NCBI GenBank assembly: GCA_963169195.1
Contig: CAUJDN010000014.1
Coordinates: 1-64,000 of the forward strand
Direction: 5' to 3'
Source: Acidobacteriota bacterium
Lineage (GTDB): Bacteria > Acidobacteriota > Vicinamibacteria > Vicinamibacterales > UBA2999
DNA length: 64,000 nt
Shown: piece by piece, positions 15,720 to 24,552 of the stretch
How the letters are laid out: each line of letters opens with the position of its first letter
How positions within the stretch are numbered: position 1 is the stretch's first letter
Program-made: the position numbers and the translations under genes
Notes under the pieces: model-generated
What the model was told of the DNA's origin: nothing
Database searches by the model: none
The model's input: only the letters and a program-made list of their open reading frames with translations

Positions 15720-16955
15720 TCAGTTGGTGCCACCCGGGGGACGTGGCACGGCCGTACGGCCGCCGCCGCCCCCGCCCCCCGACGAGTAGCCGCCGGTGCT
15801 CACGCCGCCGGAGCCGCCCGAGCTCGACCCGCCCGAGCTCGACCCGCCGGACGAGCCGCCCGAGCGGTCCACGACGCCGCCGGCGTTCACACGCACCGGG
15901 TCGGGATCCCGCGGGCGCACGCGCGTGTAACCGGCGCCGTTCACCACACGGCCGCCCGCGTCTTCCGGAGCGCCTGTCGAGGGAGCGGTGACGGGGACCC
16001 AGCCCCAGCCGGGCCCGTAGCGGGGATCGTAGAGACCGTAGTACTGGTAGCCGAACGGCGCGTACATCGACAGCCACCCGTACTGGCCGGCCACGGACCA
16101 CGGGTCGACCCATGGGGCTCCGCCGTACGGGCCGCTCCAGCCACCACCACCGCCGGAATAGGTGGGCCGATCGATGACGAACTTCTCCGGGAAGGTGAGC
16201 GCCATCATCACGTCCACGACGCTGTCCGCCACGCCGGCCTTGGTGAGGTCCATCAGCCGGCGGCCGTCGAGCGGGAACTTCGCGCCGACCTCGATGAGCG
16301 CGGCCTGCAGGACCTCGGGGGAGGTCTTGCGGCTCGCTTCCTTGACCTCGTCCAGCGACCACCGGGCGAGGGGCGCCGGACTGCCCATCGAGGCGACGGC
16401 ACGGCCCCCGGCCCGGGCCTGCTCGCGCGACATGCCGTAGCGACGGACGCGGACGCTGCGGCGATCGTTGACCTCGACCATCTGCACGTCCACCCAGGTC
16501 GGGCCGGGCAGGATCATCGAGAGCCCCGAGAGCCGGCGCTCGGGCTGGCCCGCGCAGGAGACCGTCCCGCGCGTGAACAGCTGCCGGCCGCTCGCGGACC
16601 ACTCGGCGCGCCGCGTGCTCGTGCAGCCCGCCGCCTCCGACGAGCGATCCCGGCCGTCGGTGGCGACGATCTCATCGAGCACCGTTTCCCCGTTGAGCAC
16701 CGTCTGCTGGGCGACGGCCAGCGGCTGGTCCGAGGGCGTGATGCAAATCATCACATCGCCAGTGCGCTGGTTCGACGGCGCCTGGCGCGCCGCGGCGGCC
16801 ATGAGATCCGCGACACCGTCGTTGGTGTTCTCCATGCGGAGCTGCCAGCAGCCGAGGTAGGGCGCCCATCGCGCGTCCACCTCCGGGCGCTGGGCGGTGG
16901 CGACGGCGGGGGCGCCGATGAGCGTGGCGACGAGAGCGAGCGTGCGCAGTGCCAT
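15720..16955 (-). CDS. Secreted protein with Gly/Ser-rich C-terminus, unknown function
   Basis: A 411-aa protein with a signal peptide (LALVATLIGAPAVATAQ). Its globular N-terminal region has spaced cysteines (LGCWQL, MICITP, AAGCTST, TVSCAG) that may form two disulfides. A helical part follows (ARWSLDEVKEASRKTSPEVLQAALIEVG), then an aromatic-rich segment with many Tyr/Trp/Gly and a low-complexity tail of SSGGS repeats (~360-400). No family is recognised. It starts 19 bases after the upstream outer-membrane protein gene, so the two are probably cotranscribed. The tail suggests a surface or outer-membrane location. Confidence 0.75.
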   Translation of the reverse strand: MALRTLALVATLIGAPAVATAQRPEVDARWAPYLGCWQLRMENTNDGVADLMAAAARQAPSNQRTGDVMICITPSDQPLAVAQQTVLNGETVLDEIVATDGRDRSSEAAGCTSTRRAEWSASGRQLFTRGTVSCAGQPERRLSGLSMILPGPTWVDVQMVEVNDRRSVRVRRYGMSREQARAGGRAVASMGSPAPLARWSLDEVKEASRKTSPEVLQAALIEVGAKFPLDGRRLMDLTKAGVADSVVDVMMALTFPEKFVIDRPTYSGGGGGWSGPYGGAPWVDPWSVAGQYGWLSMYAPFGYQYYGLYDPRYGPGWGWVPVTAPSTGAPEDAGGRVVNGAGYTRVRPRDPDPVRVNAGGVVDRSGGSSGGSSSGGSSSGGSGGVSTGGYSSGGGGGGGRTAVPRPPGGTN

Positions 16956-16973
16956 GGCGGTGGTCTCCCCTGG

Positions 16974-17765
16974 TCAGAACACGACGTTGACGCCTGCCGA
17001 TGCGCGGAAGCCGGACAAGTCCAGCGGATCGAAGCCGATGAAGTCGTCGCCGAGCGTGCCCGATGCCCAGACGTAGCGGCCCTCCATCGTGAAGAACAGC
17101 CGCTTGTACAGTTGGACGTCGGCGCCGCCGAACACGTGTCCGATCGGCGAGGTGCCCTCGGCCCGGAACGAGTCGGTGAAGACGCCGAAATCCTGGAAGT
17201 CCACGAAATCGCCGTATTGGAGAAAGCGCCAGAAGACGACGCCTCCGCCCGCGCCGACGTACGGGAACACGCGCGACGGGACCCAGGCAAACGAGCCGGC
17301 GCGCTGGCCTCGCGGCGTCAGCGCGAATCGCAGGCTGGCGGTCAGGAAGTTCTGCCGCAGCTCAGAGGTCTGCTCGATCGGCAACAGGTTGTTGTCCACG
17401 AAGTCCCGGTACTCCGAGGGGATGGCCTTCCGCGTGAACTCGAAGCCGGCCACCATGTCGAGGCGATCGGTGACCGTGATGCCCAGGTCCGCGGCGAAGG
17501 TCGGGCCCCGGAAGGCGCCCCTGTCGATGGTCAGCTGGTCCTGGACGAAATCGTAGAGGTCGCTGCGCTCCCTGGGGACGACCCAGCCGGCACGCAGTCC
17601 CAGCGTCGCCTTCGGGCGCCCGAAGAGGAAGTCGGCGGTGGGGAGGTCCTGCGTCATGCCTCCGGGCGGCACTTGGGCAAGGGCCGGAGCCGCGGCGGCG
17701 CAGAGCAGGGCGACCGCGGCGACGAGCGCCAGGGGCCGGCAGACGCCTCGGGGAGTCAGGGGCAT
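16974..17765 (-). CDS. Outer-membrane beta-barrel protein
   Basis: A 263-aa protein with a clear signal peptide (LALVAAVALLCAAAAPALAQ). It then shows alternating aromatic/polar strands such as ATLGLRAGWVVPRE, RLDMVAGFEFTRKA and KRLFFTMEGRYVWASG, ending in the C-terminal strand ASAGVNVVF with terminal Phe, the usual BamA recognition end. It is likely an 8-12-strand barrel of OmpW/OmpA-like type. ATG 17765 has AGAGG at good spacing and is preferred over GTG 17771. It is divergent from the methyltransferase gene by 83 bases. Confidence 0.8.
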   Translation of the reverse strand: MPLTPRGVCRPLALVAAVALLCAAAAPALAQVPPGGMTQDLPTADFLFGRPKATLGLRAGWVVPRERSDLYDFVQDQLTIDRGAFRGPTFAADLGITVTDRLDMVAGFEFTRKAIPSEYRDFVDNNLLPIEQTSELRQNFLTASLRFALTPRGQRAGSFAWVPSRVFPYVGAGGGVVFWRFLQYGDFVDFQDFGVFTDSFRAEGTSPIGHVFGGADVQLYKRLFFTMEGRYVWASGTLGDDFIGFDPLDLSGFRASAGVNVVF

Positions 17766-17848
17766 TGGCACCTCTGATTATGCACCCGTCGGCGCGTGAC
17801 AACTCGCGGCATTGCCCCGCGGGGGCCGGACAGGGCACACTGCAGGGC

Positions 17849-18541
17849 ATGCGCGCAGACGTCCTTCGTGTGTTCGCCCTTGTCGCCTTCCTCGGCCTCG
17901 GCTCGACCGCCACGGCCCAGCATCAGGCACCAGCCCGGGCCGGGGCCGCGCAGCACAAGCCCGACCACATGGCGCACACCTTCAGTGACGCGGACAAGTA
18001 CGCACGCGAGTTCGACGACCCGTCGCGCGACGCCTGGCAGATGCCCTCCCGCGTCATCGAGGCGCTGGACCTGAAGGCCGGCCAGTCCGTGGCCGACATC
18101 GGGGCGGGGACAGGCTATTTCTCGACGCGGCTCGCGCGAGCGGCAGCCGCGCCGATGGTCTTCGCAGTGGACATCGAGCCGAACATGGTCGCGCACCTGA
18201 AGATGCGCGTTGCGAAAGAGGGGCTGAAGAACATCACGCCGGTCCAGGCGACAGCCGACGGCCCGAACCTGCCCGAGCCCGTGGACACGATTCTCTTGGT
18301 GGACACGTTCCATCACATCCCGAACCGCGTGGAGTACTTCCGCACGTTGAAGGCGTCCATCAAGCCTGGTGGCCGGCTGGCGATCATCGACTTCCGCAGG
18401 GACGCGCCGGCTGGCCCGCCGGTGGAGTTCCGGTTCACGGCCGATCAGATCTCGGCGGAGCTGGCCGAGGCAGGTTACGCCCTGGCCTCCAGCCACGACT
18501 TCCTGCCGCGGCAGCTGTTCCTCGTCTACCGGGCGAAGTGA
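17849..18541 (+). CDS. Exported class I SAM-dependent methyltransferase
   Basis: A 230-aa protein with an N-terminal signal peptide (VLRVFALVAFLGLGSTATAQ) followed by a Rossmann methyltransferase core. SVADIGAGTGYFSTRLA is motif I, FAVDIEPNM is the ribose-binding acidic strand, and TILLVDTFHHI is motif IV. Secreted or periplasmic versions of this family are common in Acidobacteriota and Planctomycetota and carry the same AREFDDPSRDAWQMP entry segment. The substrate is unknown, and the source of SAM outside the cytoplasm is a puzzle. A hairpin terminator follows. Confidence 0.85.
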   Translation: MRADVLRVFALVAFLGLGSTATAQHQAPARAGAAQHKPDHMAHTFSDADKYAREFDDPSRDAWQMPSRVIEALDLKAGQSVADIGAGTGYFSTRLARAAAAPMVFAVDIEPNMVAHLKMRVAKEGLKNITPVQATADGPNLPEPVDTILLVDTFHHIPNRVEYFRTLKASIKPGGRLAIIDFRRDAPAGPPVEFRFTADQISAELAEAGYALASSHDFLPRQLFLVYRAK

Positions 18542-18546
18542 GAGGG

Positions 18547-18570
18547 GCGCCGGGGCTGAAGGCCCGGCGC
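18547..18570 (+). terminator. Hairpin after the methyltransferase gene
   Basis: Perfect 8-bp GC-only arms (GCGCCGGG and CCCGGCGC) with an eight-base loop begin five bases after the stop codon. No T tract follows. It sits 42 bases before the ABC permease start, so it may attenuate rather than end transcription. Confidence 0.45.
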
Positions 18571-18611
18571 GCCCGGAAACATTGCGCGAGACGCCCCCGT
18601 CCAATCCCGTC

Positions 18612-21086
18612 ATGGAGAGGCTGTGGCTGGACTTGCGCGTGGCCGTTCGCGGTCTGTTGAAGGACCGGGCCTTTACGATCACGACGGTCGCCACGCTGGC
18701 CTTGTGCCTGGCCGCCAACATCGCCATCTTCGCTGTCGTGGACGGCGTGCTGCTGAAGCCCCTGCCATTCGACGAGGCAGGTCGCCTCGTCGCCGTCTAC
18801 AACCAGTATCCGGGCGCCGGGGTCGAGATCGCCTCGAACGGTGTACCCGACTACTACGACCGCCTCGAGGCGCTGACGGCCCTCGACAGCCTCACGAACT
18901 ACCGGCAGACCGGCCTGACCATTGGCGGGGACCGGACCGACGCCGAGCGCCTCCAGGGGCTCATCGTGACGCCCTCGTTCTTCAGGGTCCTGCACGTCGA
19001 GCCGTATCGCGGCCGGTTGTTCACCGAGGACGAAAGCGAAGTGGGGCGCGACCAGAAGGTCGTGCTCACGCACGGCTACTGGCAGCGCGCCTTCGGCGGC
19101 GCGGACCACGCCATCGGGCAGACGCTTCGCGTCAACGGCGTGCCCTTCACCATCGTCGGCGTGCTGCCGCCCGGCTTCCGCTTCGTCGATCCCGAGATCC
19201 AGCTGGTGCGCCCTGTCGCGTTCTCCGCCGAGGAGCGGTCCGACGACCAGCGGCACAGCAACAACTGGCAGCAGCTCGGACGGCTGAAGGCAGGGGCCGG
19301 CGTGGCGCAGGTGCAGAGCCAGCTCGATGCCCTGAACGCGGCCAACGCCGAGCGGTTTCCGCAGTGGCGCGAGGTGCTGAAGAACGCGCAGTTCCGCACG
19401 AAGGCGGTGGGATTCCAGGAGTACCTGGTCGGCGACATCAGCCGCACGCTCACGCTGCTGTGGGGTGGTGTCGTGTTCGTGCTCATCATCGGCTGCGTCA
19501 ACGTGGCGAACCTCGTGCTGGTACGGTCCACGGGACGGATGCGCGAGCTGGCGACGCGGCAGGCGCTGGGCGCCGGGTTCGGCCGACTGGCGCGGCAGAG
19601 CTTCACGGAATCCACGCTGGTGGCGGCGATGGGTGGAGGCGCCGGCCTCGTGCTGGGCTGGTGGGCGCTCGCGTCGGCACCCCTCTTCGGCCTCGATCAG
19701 TTGCCGAGAGGGCAGGAGATTGGCATCGACGGGCGCGTGGTTGGCTTCACGCTCGCGCTGGTCGGCCTCGTCGGCGCGGTGATGGCGGCGCTGCCCGTCG
19801 GCGTGCTGCGGCGGACGAACCTGGCGCAGGTCGTGCGCGAGGAAGGCCGCTCGGGTACAGCCAGCCGCGGCTCGCGCTGGATTCGGCGCGTGCTCGTCAC
19901 CAGCCAGGTCGCCTTTGCGCTCATGCTGCTGATCGGTGCCGGCGTGATGGTGGCGAGCCTGCAGCGCGTGCTGGCCGTGGATCCGGGCTTCCGGGGCGAC
20001 CAGGTCCTGACCGGATACCTGAGCCCGCCGCCGTCCCGCTATGCCGGCGACGGCGAACTGCGCACGCTGCTGGCGCGCATCCTGGAGCAGGTCCGCGCCC
20101 TGCCGGGCGTCGAGGGCGCCGGGCTGTCGTCCACGATTCCGTTCAGTGGCTCGACGAGCGACAGCGTGATTCTCGCTGAGGGATACCAGATGGCGCCTGG
20201 CGAGTCGCTCGTGTCGCCCTACAGCGTGTCGGTCACGGAGGGCTATTTCCAGACGATGGACGCCCGGCTCGTGGCCGGCCGGTGGTTCGACGACGGGGAC
20301 ATCGAGGGGCGTCAGCGGGTGCTCATCATCGACGAGCGCCTGGCGCGGAAGTTCTGGCCGAATGGCGATGCCGTCGGGAAGCGCATGTACCAGCCATCGA
20401 GCCCCGACAACCTGTTCAAGCAGCCCCCGGACGAGGACATGCTCACCATCGTCGGGGTGATCGGCGAGATGAAGCTCGCCGGCATGGTGGACGGCGCCGG
20501 CGCACAGCGGCCGGGCGCGTACTACTTCCCGTACCGGCAGCTGCCGCGCAGGGGTATGGGCCTGGCGGTCCGGACCTCCGGCGATCCGCGATCGCTTGGC
20601 GATTCGGTCCGCAGGGCCGTCGCGCAAGTGGACGCCGAGCTCCCGCTCTACAACATCCGGACGATGGGGGAGCGCACGAACGAGGTCCTGGTGGATCGGC
20701 GGACGCCGACCCTGCTGGCGGGCGGCTTCGCGGGCGTGGCGCTGTTCCTCGCGGCCATCGGCATCTACGGTGTGCTGGCCTACCAGGTGTCCCAGCGTCG
20801 CCGGGAGATCGGCATCCGCATGGCGCTCGGTGCGGGTGCGCCGCGCATCTTCGGCTTGGTGCTCGGCGAGGGCGCCACGATCGTGGGAGTGGGGACGGTC
20901 CTCGGGCTCGTGGGCGCCTTCTTCCTGCGACGTGCCCTCGAGACGCAACTCTACGGTGTCAGCGCGATGGACGTGAGGGTCGTGGCCGTGGTGGGCGGTG
21001 TGCTGCTGGCCGTGGCGCTGCTGGCGTGCGTCGTCCCGGCTGGGCGGGCAGCGCGCACCGATCCGACGGTCGCGCTCGCGAAGTAG
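18612..21086 (+). CDS. ABC transporter permease, acidobacterial duplicated (ADOP/MacB-FtsX) type
   Basis: An 824-aa inner-membrane permease made of two FtsX/MacB halves. It starts with a TM helix (LATLALCLAANIAIFAVVDGVLL), then a MacB_PCD periplasmic domain (~55-275). A block of three TM segments (~285-430) includes GCVNVANLVLVRSTGRMRE. A fourth TM near 465-485, a second periplasmic domain, and three final TM segments ending VALLACVVPAGRAART follow. The duplicated permease without its own ATPase is characteristic of Acidobacteriota. The PPDPTVAL-type end (RTDPTVALAK) is conserved. No ATP-binding partner is adjacent. The cargo is unknown. Confidence 0.92.
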   Translation: MERLWLDLRVAVRGLLKDRAFTITTVATLALCLAANIAIFAVVDGVLLKPLPFDEAGRLVAVYNQYPGAGVEIASNGVPDYYDRLEALTALDSLTNYRQTGLTIGGDRTDAERLQGLIVTPSFFRVLHVEPYRGRLFTEDESEVGRDQKVVLTHGYWQRAFGGADHAIGQTLRVNGVPFTIVGVLPPGFRFVDPEIQLVRPVAFSAEERSDDQRHSNNWQQLGRLKAGAGVAQVQSQLDALNAANAERFPQWREVLKNAQFRTKAVGFQEYLVGDISRTLTLLWGGVVFVLIIGCVNVANLVLVRSTGRMRELATRQALGAGFGRLARQSFTESTLVAAMGGGAGLVLGWWALASAPLFGLDQLPRGQEIGIDGRVVGFTLALVGLVGAVMAALPVGVLRRTNLAQVVREEGRSGTASRGSRWIRRVLVTSQVAFALMLLIGAGVMVASLQRVLAVDPGFRGDQVLTGYLSPPPSRYAGDGELRTLLARILEQVRALPGVEGAGLSSTIPFSGSTSDSVILAEGYQMAPGESLVSPYSVSVTEGYFQTMDARLVAGRWFDDGDIEGRQRVLIIDERLARKFWPNGDAVGKRMYQPSSPDNLFKQPPDEDMLTIVGVIGEMKLAGMVDGAGAQRPGAYYFPYRQLPRRGMGLAVRTSGDPRSLGDSVRRAVAQVDAELPLYNIRTMGERTNEVLVDRRTPTLLAGGFAGVALFLAAIGIYGVLAYQVSQRRREIGIRMALGAGAPRIFGLVLGEGATIVGVGTVLGLVGAFFLRRALETQLYGVSAMDVRVVAVVGGVLLAVALLACVVPAGRAARTDPTVALAK

Positions 21087-21092
21087 CACCCG

Positions 21093-21121
21093 GGTGCGAA
21101 CGGGTGCGGGCGGGTGCGGGC
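21093..21121 (+). repeat. G-rich quadruplex-like tract between convergent genes
   Basis: Five GGG runs spaced by one to seven bases lie between the stop of the ABC permease and the stop of the leftward serine protease. It belongs to the same GGGTGC sequence class as 14770-14809. Confidence 0.5.
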
Positions 21122-21125
21122 GCGC

Positions 21126-22082
21126 TCAGCGGGCTTCGCGGGGGACGACCATCACGCGCCGCGGGGCGCCGTGACGCAGCACCCGCACGGGCGTGGCCAC
21201 ACCGATCGTGGCGTCGGTGAGCATCCTCACGAGATCGTCCACACCGCATACCGGCGCGCCGCCGAAGTCGAGGAGCACGTCACCCTGCTGGAGGCCGGCC
21301 GCCTCGGCCGCGCTGCCCGGCGTGACGAAGGTGATGGCCAGACCGCGCTCACGAGGGAGCCGGTGCTCGCGGATCAGCCGTCGCGCGATGTCCACGTCCT
21401 GGCCTGCGACGCCCAGGTGACTGCGCCGCACCCGCCCGTCCCTGAGCAGGCATGAGATCACCCACGTTGCCGTGTTGATGGGCACGGCGAACGCGATGCC
21501 CTGGCCGCCGAGGATCGCGGCCGTGTTCACGCCCACGACCTCGCCGCGACTGGTGACGAGCGGCCCGCCGGAGTTGCCCGGGTTGAGCGCGGCGTCGGTC
21601 TGGATGAGGTTTTCCATCAGCCGCACCGTTCGCGCGCGGAGCGAGCGGCCGAGCGCGCTGACCACGCCCGTGGTGACGGTGTGCTGGAATCCGAACGGGT
21701 TCCCGATGGCGATGACCACCTGGCCCGGCCGGAGCGCGGCGGAGTCGCCGAGTGGAGCCACCGTGAGCTCCGGCGCCGTCACGCGCAGGATCGCCAGATC
21801 GGTGTGCGGGTCGTCGCCGACGAGATCCGCCCGGAGCGCCCGGCCGTCGGTGAGCGATACCGACACCTCGCCGCCTGCGGCAACGACGTGGCTGTTGGTC
21901 AGGATCAATCCATCCGGCGTGAAGACGAAGCCCGACCCCGAGCCTCCGGCAGGCGCACGCCGCGGCCGCGAGCCCTTCGCCGCGCCGCGCACGTCGACCT
22001 TCACCACGGCTGGGCCGACACGCTCCACCGCACTCACGACCGCACGGGAATAGGCGTCGAGAAGGAACGCGTCATGAACCAC
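21126..22082 (-). CDS. Trypsin-like serine protease with PDZ domain (HtrA/DegP type)
   Basis: A 318-aa S1C protease. It has His65 in LTNSHVV, Asp95 in DDPHTDLAIL, and Ser171 in LNPGNSGGPL. A single PDZ domain (~225-315) with GSAAEAAGLQQGDVLLDFGG follows. There is no signal peptide or N-terminal TM, so a cytoplasmic location is suggested unless the start lies further upstream. The start is taken as GTG 22082, whose mRNA leader is a G-rich tract. An open frame extends to 22412, but that part overlaps the LuxR gene and is shadow. It is third in a leftward group behind the pseudoprotease and LuxR protein. Confidence 0.88.
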   Translation of the reverse strand: MVHDAFLLDAYSRAVVSAVERVGPAVVKVDVRGAAKGSRPRRAPAGGSGSGFVFTPDGLILTNSHVVAAGGEVSVSLTDGRALRADLVGDDPHTDLAILRVTAPELTVAPLGDSAALRPGQVVIAIGNPFGFQHTVTTGVVSALGRSLRARTVRLMENLIQTDAALNPGNSGGPLVTSRGEVVGVNTAAILGGQGIAFAVPINTATWVISCLLRDGRVRRSHLGVAGQDVDIARRLIREHRLPRERGLAITFVTPGSAAEAAGLQQGDVLLDFGGAPVCGVDDLVRMLTDATIGVATPVRVLRHGAPRRVMVVPREAR

Positions 22083-22084
22083 TC

Positions 22085-22130
22085 CGGCCCCCCGGCACCG
22101 TGCCCCCTTGCACCGTGCACCCCTGCACCC
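22085..22130 (-). promoter_or_regulatory. G-rich leader tract at the protease start
   Basis: On the minus (mRNA) strand at least six runs of two to six G (GGGTGCAGGGGTGCACGG and onward) fill the gap between the LuxR stop and the protease GTG, and cover its ribosome-binding region. Such a tract could fold into a quadruplex and limit translation. Folding is inferred from base runs only. Confidence 0.4.
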
Positions 22131-22552
22131 TAAATCTCTATGACCCCCAACCTCAGCCCTTTCTGGACCGCCTCGGTGCGCGTGGACGCGCCCAGCTTGC
22201 CGAAGATGGCGCCGAGGTGGAACTTGACAGTGTGGTCGCTCACGCCCATGCGCTCCGCAATCTCCCGGTTGTGCAGGCCGTCGGCCAGCAGGGTGAGCAC
22301 CTCGTGCTCCCTGGGCGTGAGGCCCTCCACGGGCTGCCCTGTACCAGGGCGGTCGAGGACGGCCGTGGCACGTCCCGGCACCGACGACCGACGCCGCTCG
22401 ATTCGTTCCCATGCCTCCGGGCTCATCACGACGAGGTCGGCCATCGCGGCGTCGCTGACGACAAGCCAGCGCGCGTCGCCGGCGATACGCTCGGCAAGGA
22501 CGGCGCGCTCGTCGGAGTTGCCCGCGAGGAAGACGCGAATGGGATCGGGCAC
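22130..22552 (-). CDS. LuxR-family (GerE HTH) transcriptional regulator
   Basis: A 140-aa protein with a C-terminal GerE helix-turn-helix: LTPREHEVLTLLADGLHNREIAERMGVSDHTVK is the canonical motif (~78-112). The N-terminal ~70 residues resemble a shortened receiver fold (IRVFLAGNSDERAVLAERI, ADLVVMSPEAW) but lack the acidic pair and phosphorylatable Asp of true response regulators. It is therefore probably a phosphorylation-independent regulator. It lies between the pseudoprotease (30 bases upstream) and the protease, and may control or be controlled with them. Confidence 0.85.
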   Translation of the reverse strand: MPDPIRVFLAGNSDERAVLAERIAGDARWLVVSDAAMADLVVMSPEAWERIERRRSSVPGRATAVLDRPGTGQPVEGLTPREHEVLTLLADGLHNREIAERMGVSDHTVKFHLGAIFGKLGASTRTEAVQKGLRLGVIEI

Positions 22553-22581
22553 GGCGATCCCAGCTTACCCGCGCGCGCTCA

Positions 22582-23466
22582 TCACCGCCGTTCGCCCACC
22601 GCCACCGTCACCTCCTGCACCACGCTGCCGCGCAGCAGGGTGAGCGGGACGGCCTTACCGACGCGATCGCCGCGGAGCCGCATCAGGACGTCCTCGGGCT
22701 GTTGCACCGCCACCCGATCGACCGCGACGACGATGTCGCCGACGAGGAGGCCGGCGGTGTCGGCCGGGCCGCCCTCCACGAGGCCGGTGACGAGCACGCC
22801 GTACTCCTGCGCCTGGCCGGCGCGTTGCCGCACGGGCAGGCTGGCCGGGACGGAGCTGATGCCCAGGAAACCCTGGCGCACGCCGCCCTGAGCGACGACC
22901 TCGGCGGCCGCTTCGACCGCGAGCGCGAAGGGGATGACCACCGTCGTGCCCCGAATGGCGGCTGCGGTGATGACCCCGAGCACGCGTCCGTCGCCATCGG
23001 CGAGCGCGCCGCCGACCAGCGCCCCGTGCGGGGGCACGGCCGTGCGGATGACGCGCGCGATTTCGGACGCGCGGCCCGTGCGCAGGGGGCCGCCCACCAC
23101 CGCCACGGGCGTCAGCGTCGCAAAGACCCCGCCGCTCCAGGTGCGGCCCACGGCAACCGCCAGGTGCCCGACGCGCGGCTCCGGGGCCGGCCGCGCCGGG
23201 GGCACGCCCAGGTCTGCCGCGCGCACCACCGCGAGACCCGTCGCCGGGCTGCGCCCGACGACGACGCCCTCGACCGTCTGGCCATCACCGCGCCGTACCA
23301 CCACCGCCTCGTCGTCGATGTGGCGTGCGGGGGTGAGGAGGAGCTCCTCGGCGAAGACCATGCCGGCGACCGGGCGGCGCCGCGCGGCGACCTGCACGAC
23401 CGACGCCGCGGCCTGCTCGGCCGCATCGGCAACCCGGGAGGAAAGGGACGAAAGGATGTCGTTCAT
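22582..23466 (-). CDS. Catalytically degenerate S1C protease-like protein with PDZ domain
   Basis: A 294-aa HtrA-like protein that keeps the fold (VVQVAARRRPVAGMVFAEELLLTPARH, GHLAVAVGRTW) and a PDZ domain (~205-290; GGPADTAGLLVGDIVVAVDRVAV). The catalytic Ser motif GNSGGP is replaced by ALVGGALADG, and the expected catalytic Asp region reads SPATGLAVV without Asp. It is probably a pseudoprotease serving as a binding scaffold or regulator. It leads the leftward group with LuxR and an active protease, and is divergent from the MoxR operon by 69 bases. Confidence 0.82.
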   Translation of the reverse strand: MNDILSSLSSRVADAAEQAAASVVQVAARRRPVAGMVFAEELLLTPARHIDDEAVVVRRGDGQTVEGVVVGRSPATGLAVVRAADLGVPPARPAPEPRVGHLAVAVGRTWSGGVFATLTPVAVVGGPLRTGRASEIARVIRTAVPPHGALVGGALADGDGRVLGVITAAAIRGTTVVIPFALAVEAAAEVVAQGGVRQGFLGISSVPASLPVRQRAGQAQEYGVLVTGLVEGGPADTAGLLVGDIVVAVDRVAVQQPEDVLMRLRGDRVGKAVPLTLLRGSVVQEVTVAVGERR

Positions 23467-23535
23467 GGCCGCAGGGTAGCCAGGTGGCGGGCACCGGCGG
23501 ATCAGGCAAACGGCTAGGGAGGGTAAGATCGTCGC

Positions 23536-24543
23536 GTGCCCTCCAACGCGGCCGTTTCCGAACCGATGACCCTGGGCGAGGCCTCGCACCTCGTCGGCGA
23601 CCTGCAGCGCGAGCTGCGCAAGGTGATCGTCGGGCAGGACGAGGTGGTCGCCGAAGTCCTCGTGGCGTTCCTGGCGGGCGGGCACTGCCTGCTGCGCGGC
23701 GTGCCGGGGCTGGCGAAGACGCTGCTCATCAGGACCATCGCCGACGCGGTGCACCTGACGTTCAGCCGCATCCAGTTCACGCCGGACCTGATGCCGTCCG
23801 ACATTCTCGGGACCGAGGTGATCGAGGAGGACCGCGCGACAGGCGCGCGCACCATCCGCTTCATCCCCGGGCCGATCTTCGCGAACATCATCCTCGCCGA
23901 CGAAATCAACCGCACGCCGCCGAAGACGCAGTCGGCGCTGCTCGAGGCGATGCAGGAATACCAGGTCACGATTGGCGGCAAGCGCTACCCGCTGGAACGG
24001 CCGCTGTTCGTCCTGGCCACGCAGAACCCCATCGAGCAGGAGGGCACCTATCCGCTGCCGGAGGCACAGCTCGATCGGTTCATGCTGAACGTCGTCATCG
24101 GGTACCCGACCGCGGAGGACGAGCGCGCCATTCTCGCGCAGACCACGACCGGCGACGAGCCCGTGGCTTCCCCGGTGGCCACCGGGGAGGCCATCGAGCG
24201 CGCCCGGCTGCTGGTGCGAGAGGTCGTGGCCGCGGAGAACGTCATCGGCTACGCGGCACGGCTCGTGCGGGCGACGAGGCCGGTGCTGGAGAGCGAGGCG
24301 CCGGACTTCGTCCGCCAGTGGGTGCGGTGGGGCGCCGGGCCACGCGCCGGGCAGGCGCTGCTGCTCGCCGGAAAGGCCCGCGCGGTGATCCATGGACGGC
24401 CCGCCGTGTCGCTCGAGGACGTCCGCGCGGTCGCACCGCCGGTGCTTCGTCACCGCGTGCTCGTGAACTTCCAGGCCGAAGCCGACGGCATCGACGCCGA
24501 AGCCGTGGTGGGCCGCCTGCTCGATACCGTGCACGCACGGTAG
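23536..24543 (+). CDS. MoxR-family AAA+ ATPase
   Basis: A 335-aa AAA+ chaperone-like ATPase. It has Walker A GVPGLAKT at ~55-62, Walker B IILADEINR at ~118-126, sensor 1 ATQNP, and an arginine-finger region near LPEAQLDRF, with a C-terminal lid. The MoxR family works with DUF58/VWA proteins in maturation of periplasmic or membrane complexes. GTG 23536 is used as start; ATG 23566 is an in-frame alternative. It is first in a tight five-gene operon. Confidence 0.93.
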   Translation: MPSNAAVSEPMTLGEASHLVGDLQRELRKVIVGQDEVVAEVLVAFLAGGHCLLRGVPGLAKTLLIRTIADAVHLTFSRIQFTPDLMPSDILGTEVIEEDRATGARTIRFIPGPIFANIILADEINRTPPKTQSALLEAMQEYQVTIGGKRYPLERPLFVLATQNPIEQEGTYPLPEAQLDRFMLNVVIGYPTAEDERAILAQTTTGDEPVASPVATGEAIERARLLVREVVAAENVIGYAARLVRATRPVLESEAPDFVRQWVRWGAGPRAGQALLLAGKARAVIHGRPAVSLEDVRAVAPPVLRHRVLVNFQAEADGIDAEAVVGRLLDTVHAR

Positions 24544-24552
24544 GGCGTCGGC

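Noticed and set aside
18435..21089. An 884-residue open frame antisense to the ABC permease
   Set aside because: His/Arg/Gln-rich composition with no domain. It is a by-product of the strong codon bias of the permease gene.
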